Below are positions 5,272 through 5,869 of a DNA stretch of 5,869 bases, piece after piece. Below the pieces are notes generated by a model, which saw nothing but the letters and a program-made list of their open reading frames with translations, was not told the origin of the DNA and did not search any database. Numbering within the stretch: the stretch's first letter is position 1; each line of letters begins with the position of its first letter. Made by a program: the position numbers and the translations under genes. The stretch is taken from the NCBI GenBank assembly GCA_003535955.1, contig DPZM01000081.1, positions 1 through 5,869 on the forward strand, given 5' to 3'. Source of the stretch: Lachnospiraceae bacterium. Its GTDB lineage: Bacteria; Bacillota; Clostridia; Lachnospirales; Lachnospiraceae.

Positions 5272-5869
5272 ATGATCCGTTTTATAGCTTCGGCTCTGTA
5301 TCTTTTACTGTATCTTATAATCACCCTGCCATTTGAACTTATCTTATACATAATAGGCAAGTTCAGCATGCCCCTTCGGGATAAGATCGGACAGGCATGC
5401 GTTAAATACGGCGGATTCGGTGTAGTCACTAAATTCTCGGGTGCTAAGATAATTGTCAACGGTCTTGAGAACATACCCGATAACACGGCCTGTCTCTTTG
5501 TCGGCAACCATAACAGCTTCTTTGATGTCATAATAAGCTACACCTTCTTTAAGAGGCCGACCGGCTATATAGCCAAAAAGGAATTCGAAAAATACCCTTC
5601 CCTGAATGCTTGGATGTACTTCATCCGCTGTCTCTTCATTGACAGGAAGGATGTCAAGCAGGGGATGAAGACGATACTTAAGGCTGTTGAATACCTGAAG
5701 GAAGGGATCAGCATTTTTGTATTCCCCGAAGGTACCAGGAATAAAGACGGTAAGATGCTCCCCTTTAAGGAAGGATCCTTGAAGATGGCCGAAAAGTCAG
5801 GCTGTCCCATAGTACCTGTTGCGATCTCCAATACAGCTGCCATGTTTGAGGACCATTTCCCCCGTATAA
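5272..5869 (+). CDS. plsC: PlsC-type 1-acyl-sn-glycerol-3-phosphate acyltransferase (3' end outside window)
   Basis: The frame is open from ATG 5272 to the window edge: 199 codons plus one base, with no stop. PlsC-type enzymes add the second acyl chain to lysophosphatidic acid, making phosphatidic acid at the inner face of the membrane. Residues 5-29 form a hydrophobic membrane anchor. The four family motifs are present in order: NHNSFFD (79-85) with catalytic His80 and Asp85 (H-x4-D), FIDRKD (122-127), FPEGTR (151-156) for substrate phosphate binding, and IVPVAISN (180-187). Only the last stretch of the protein should be missing. GGAGGG ends 5 nt before the ATG; an ATG at 5259 is out of frame. 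The exact substrate is not shown by sequence, and other acyltransferases of this superfamily look alike, so the symbol is tentative. It has its own promoter and no visible partner gene. Confidence 0.92.
   Translation, partial: MIRFIASALYLLLYLIITLPFELILYIIGKFSMPLRDKIGQACVKYGGFGVVTKFSGAKIIVNGLENIPDNTACLFVGNHNSFFDVIISYTFFKRPTGYIAKKEFEKYPSLNAWMYFIRCLFIDRKDVKQGMKTILKAVEYLKEGISIFVFPEGTRNKDGKMLPFKEGSLKMAEKSGCPIVPVAISNTAAMFEDHFPRI

Noticed and set aside
5196..5843. Open frames on the - strand opposite the acyltransferase gene (5196-5531 and 5565-5843)
   Set aside because: The + strand frame carries all four PlsC motifs in order; the opposite frames show no family features and are shadows.
1..5869. 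Mobile element, CRISPR array, toxin-antitoxin pair, riboswitch or structural RNA gene
   Set aside because: Almost all bases are accounted for by housekeeping genes; the gaps are short and contain no direct-repeat arrays, terminal inverted repeats or cloverleaf-like folds that I can see.

Overview
The window holds an ordinary chromosomal stretch from a Gram-positive anaerobe. The type 1B dihydroorotate dehydrogenase pair (PyrD plus PyrK), the PlsC and DUF445 homologues, the moderate G+C by eye, frequent ATA and AAG codons and AT-rich gaps with good Shine-Dalgarno sites all point to Clostridia. Lachnospiraceae is my best guess from overall resemblance, not from a search. I see no insertion sequence, prophage, CRISPR array, tRNA, rRNA or large repeat.

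Layout: (1) 1-291, + strand: the last 96 codons of a gene that starts left of the window, of unrecognised or DUF-like function. (2) 292-385: an imperfect hairpin, then a strong 12-bp stem that can act as a terminator in both directions. (3) 386-3401, - strand: a compact operon pyrC-pyrK-pyrD with gaps of 13 and 12 nt. (4) 3402-3548: a divergent promoter region. (5) 3549-4199, + strand: deoC, deoxyribose-phosphate aldolase. (6) 4224-5102, - strand: a DUF445 membrane protein gene, convergent with deoC. (7) 5103-5271: a second divergent promoter region. (8) 5272-5869, + strand: a PlsC-type acyltransferase gene that runs off the right edge.

Functionally, PyrC closes carbamoyl-aspartate to dihydroorotate. 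PyrD with its electron-transfer partner PyrK then oxidises dihydroorotate to orotate with NAD+. The three genes therefore cover two consecutive steps of de novo UMP synthesis. The other pyr genes are not in the window. DeoC, read from the opposite side of the same short promoter region, belongs to deoxynucleoside breakdown. The acyltransferase belongs to phospholipid synthesis and the DUF445 protein is of unknown function; neither has an evident link to pyrimidines.

The most interesting signals are regulatory. Both pyr gene junctions use the same device, a stop codon embedded in the next gene's Shine-Dalgarno site (TAAGGA). The pyrC/deoC gap contains a small palindrome that can be read as two back-to-back extended -10 promoter elements. 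I found no evidence for an undescribed biological system.
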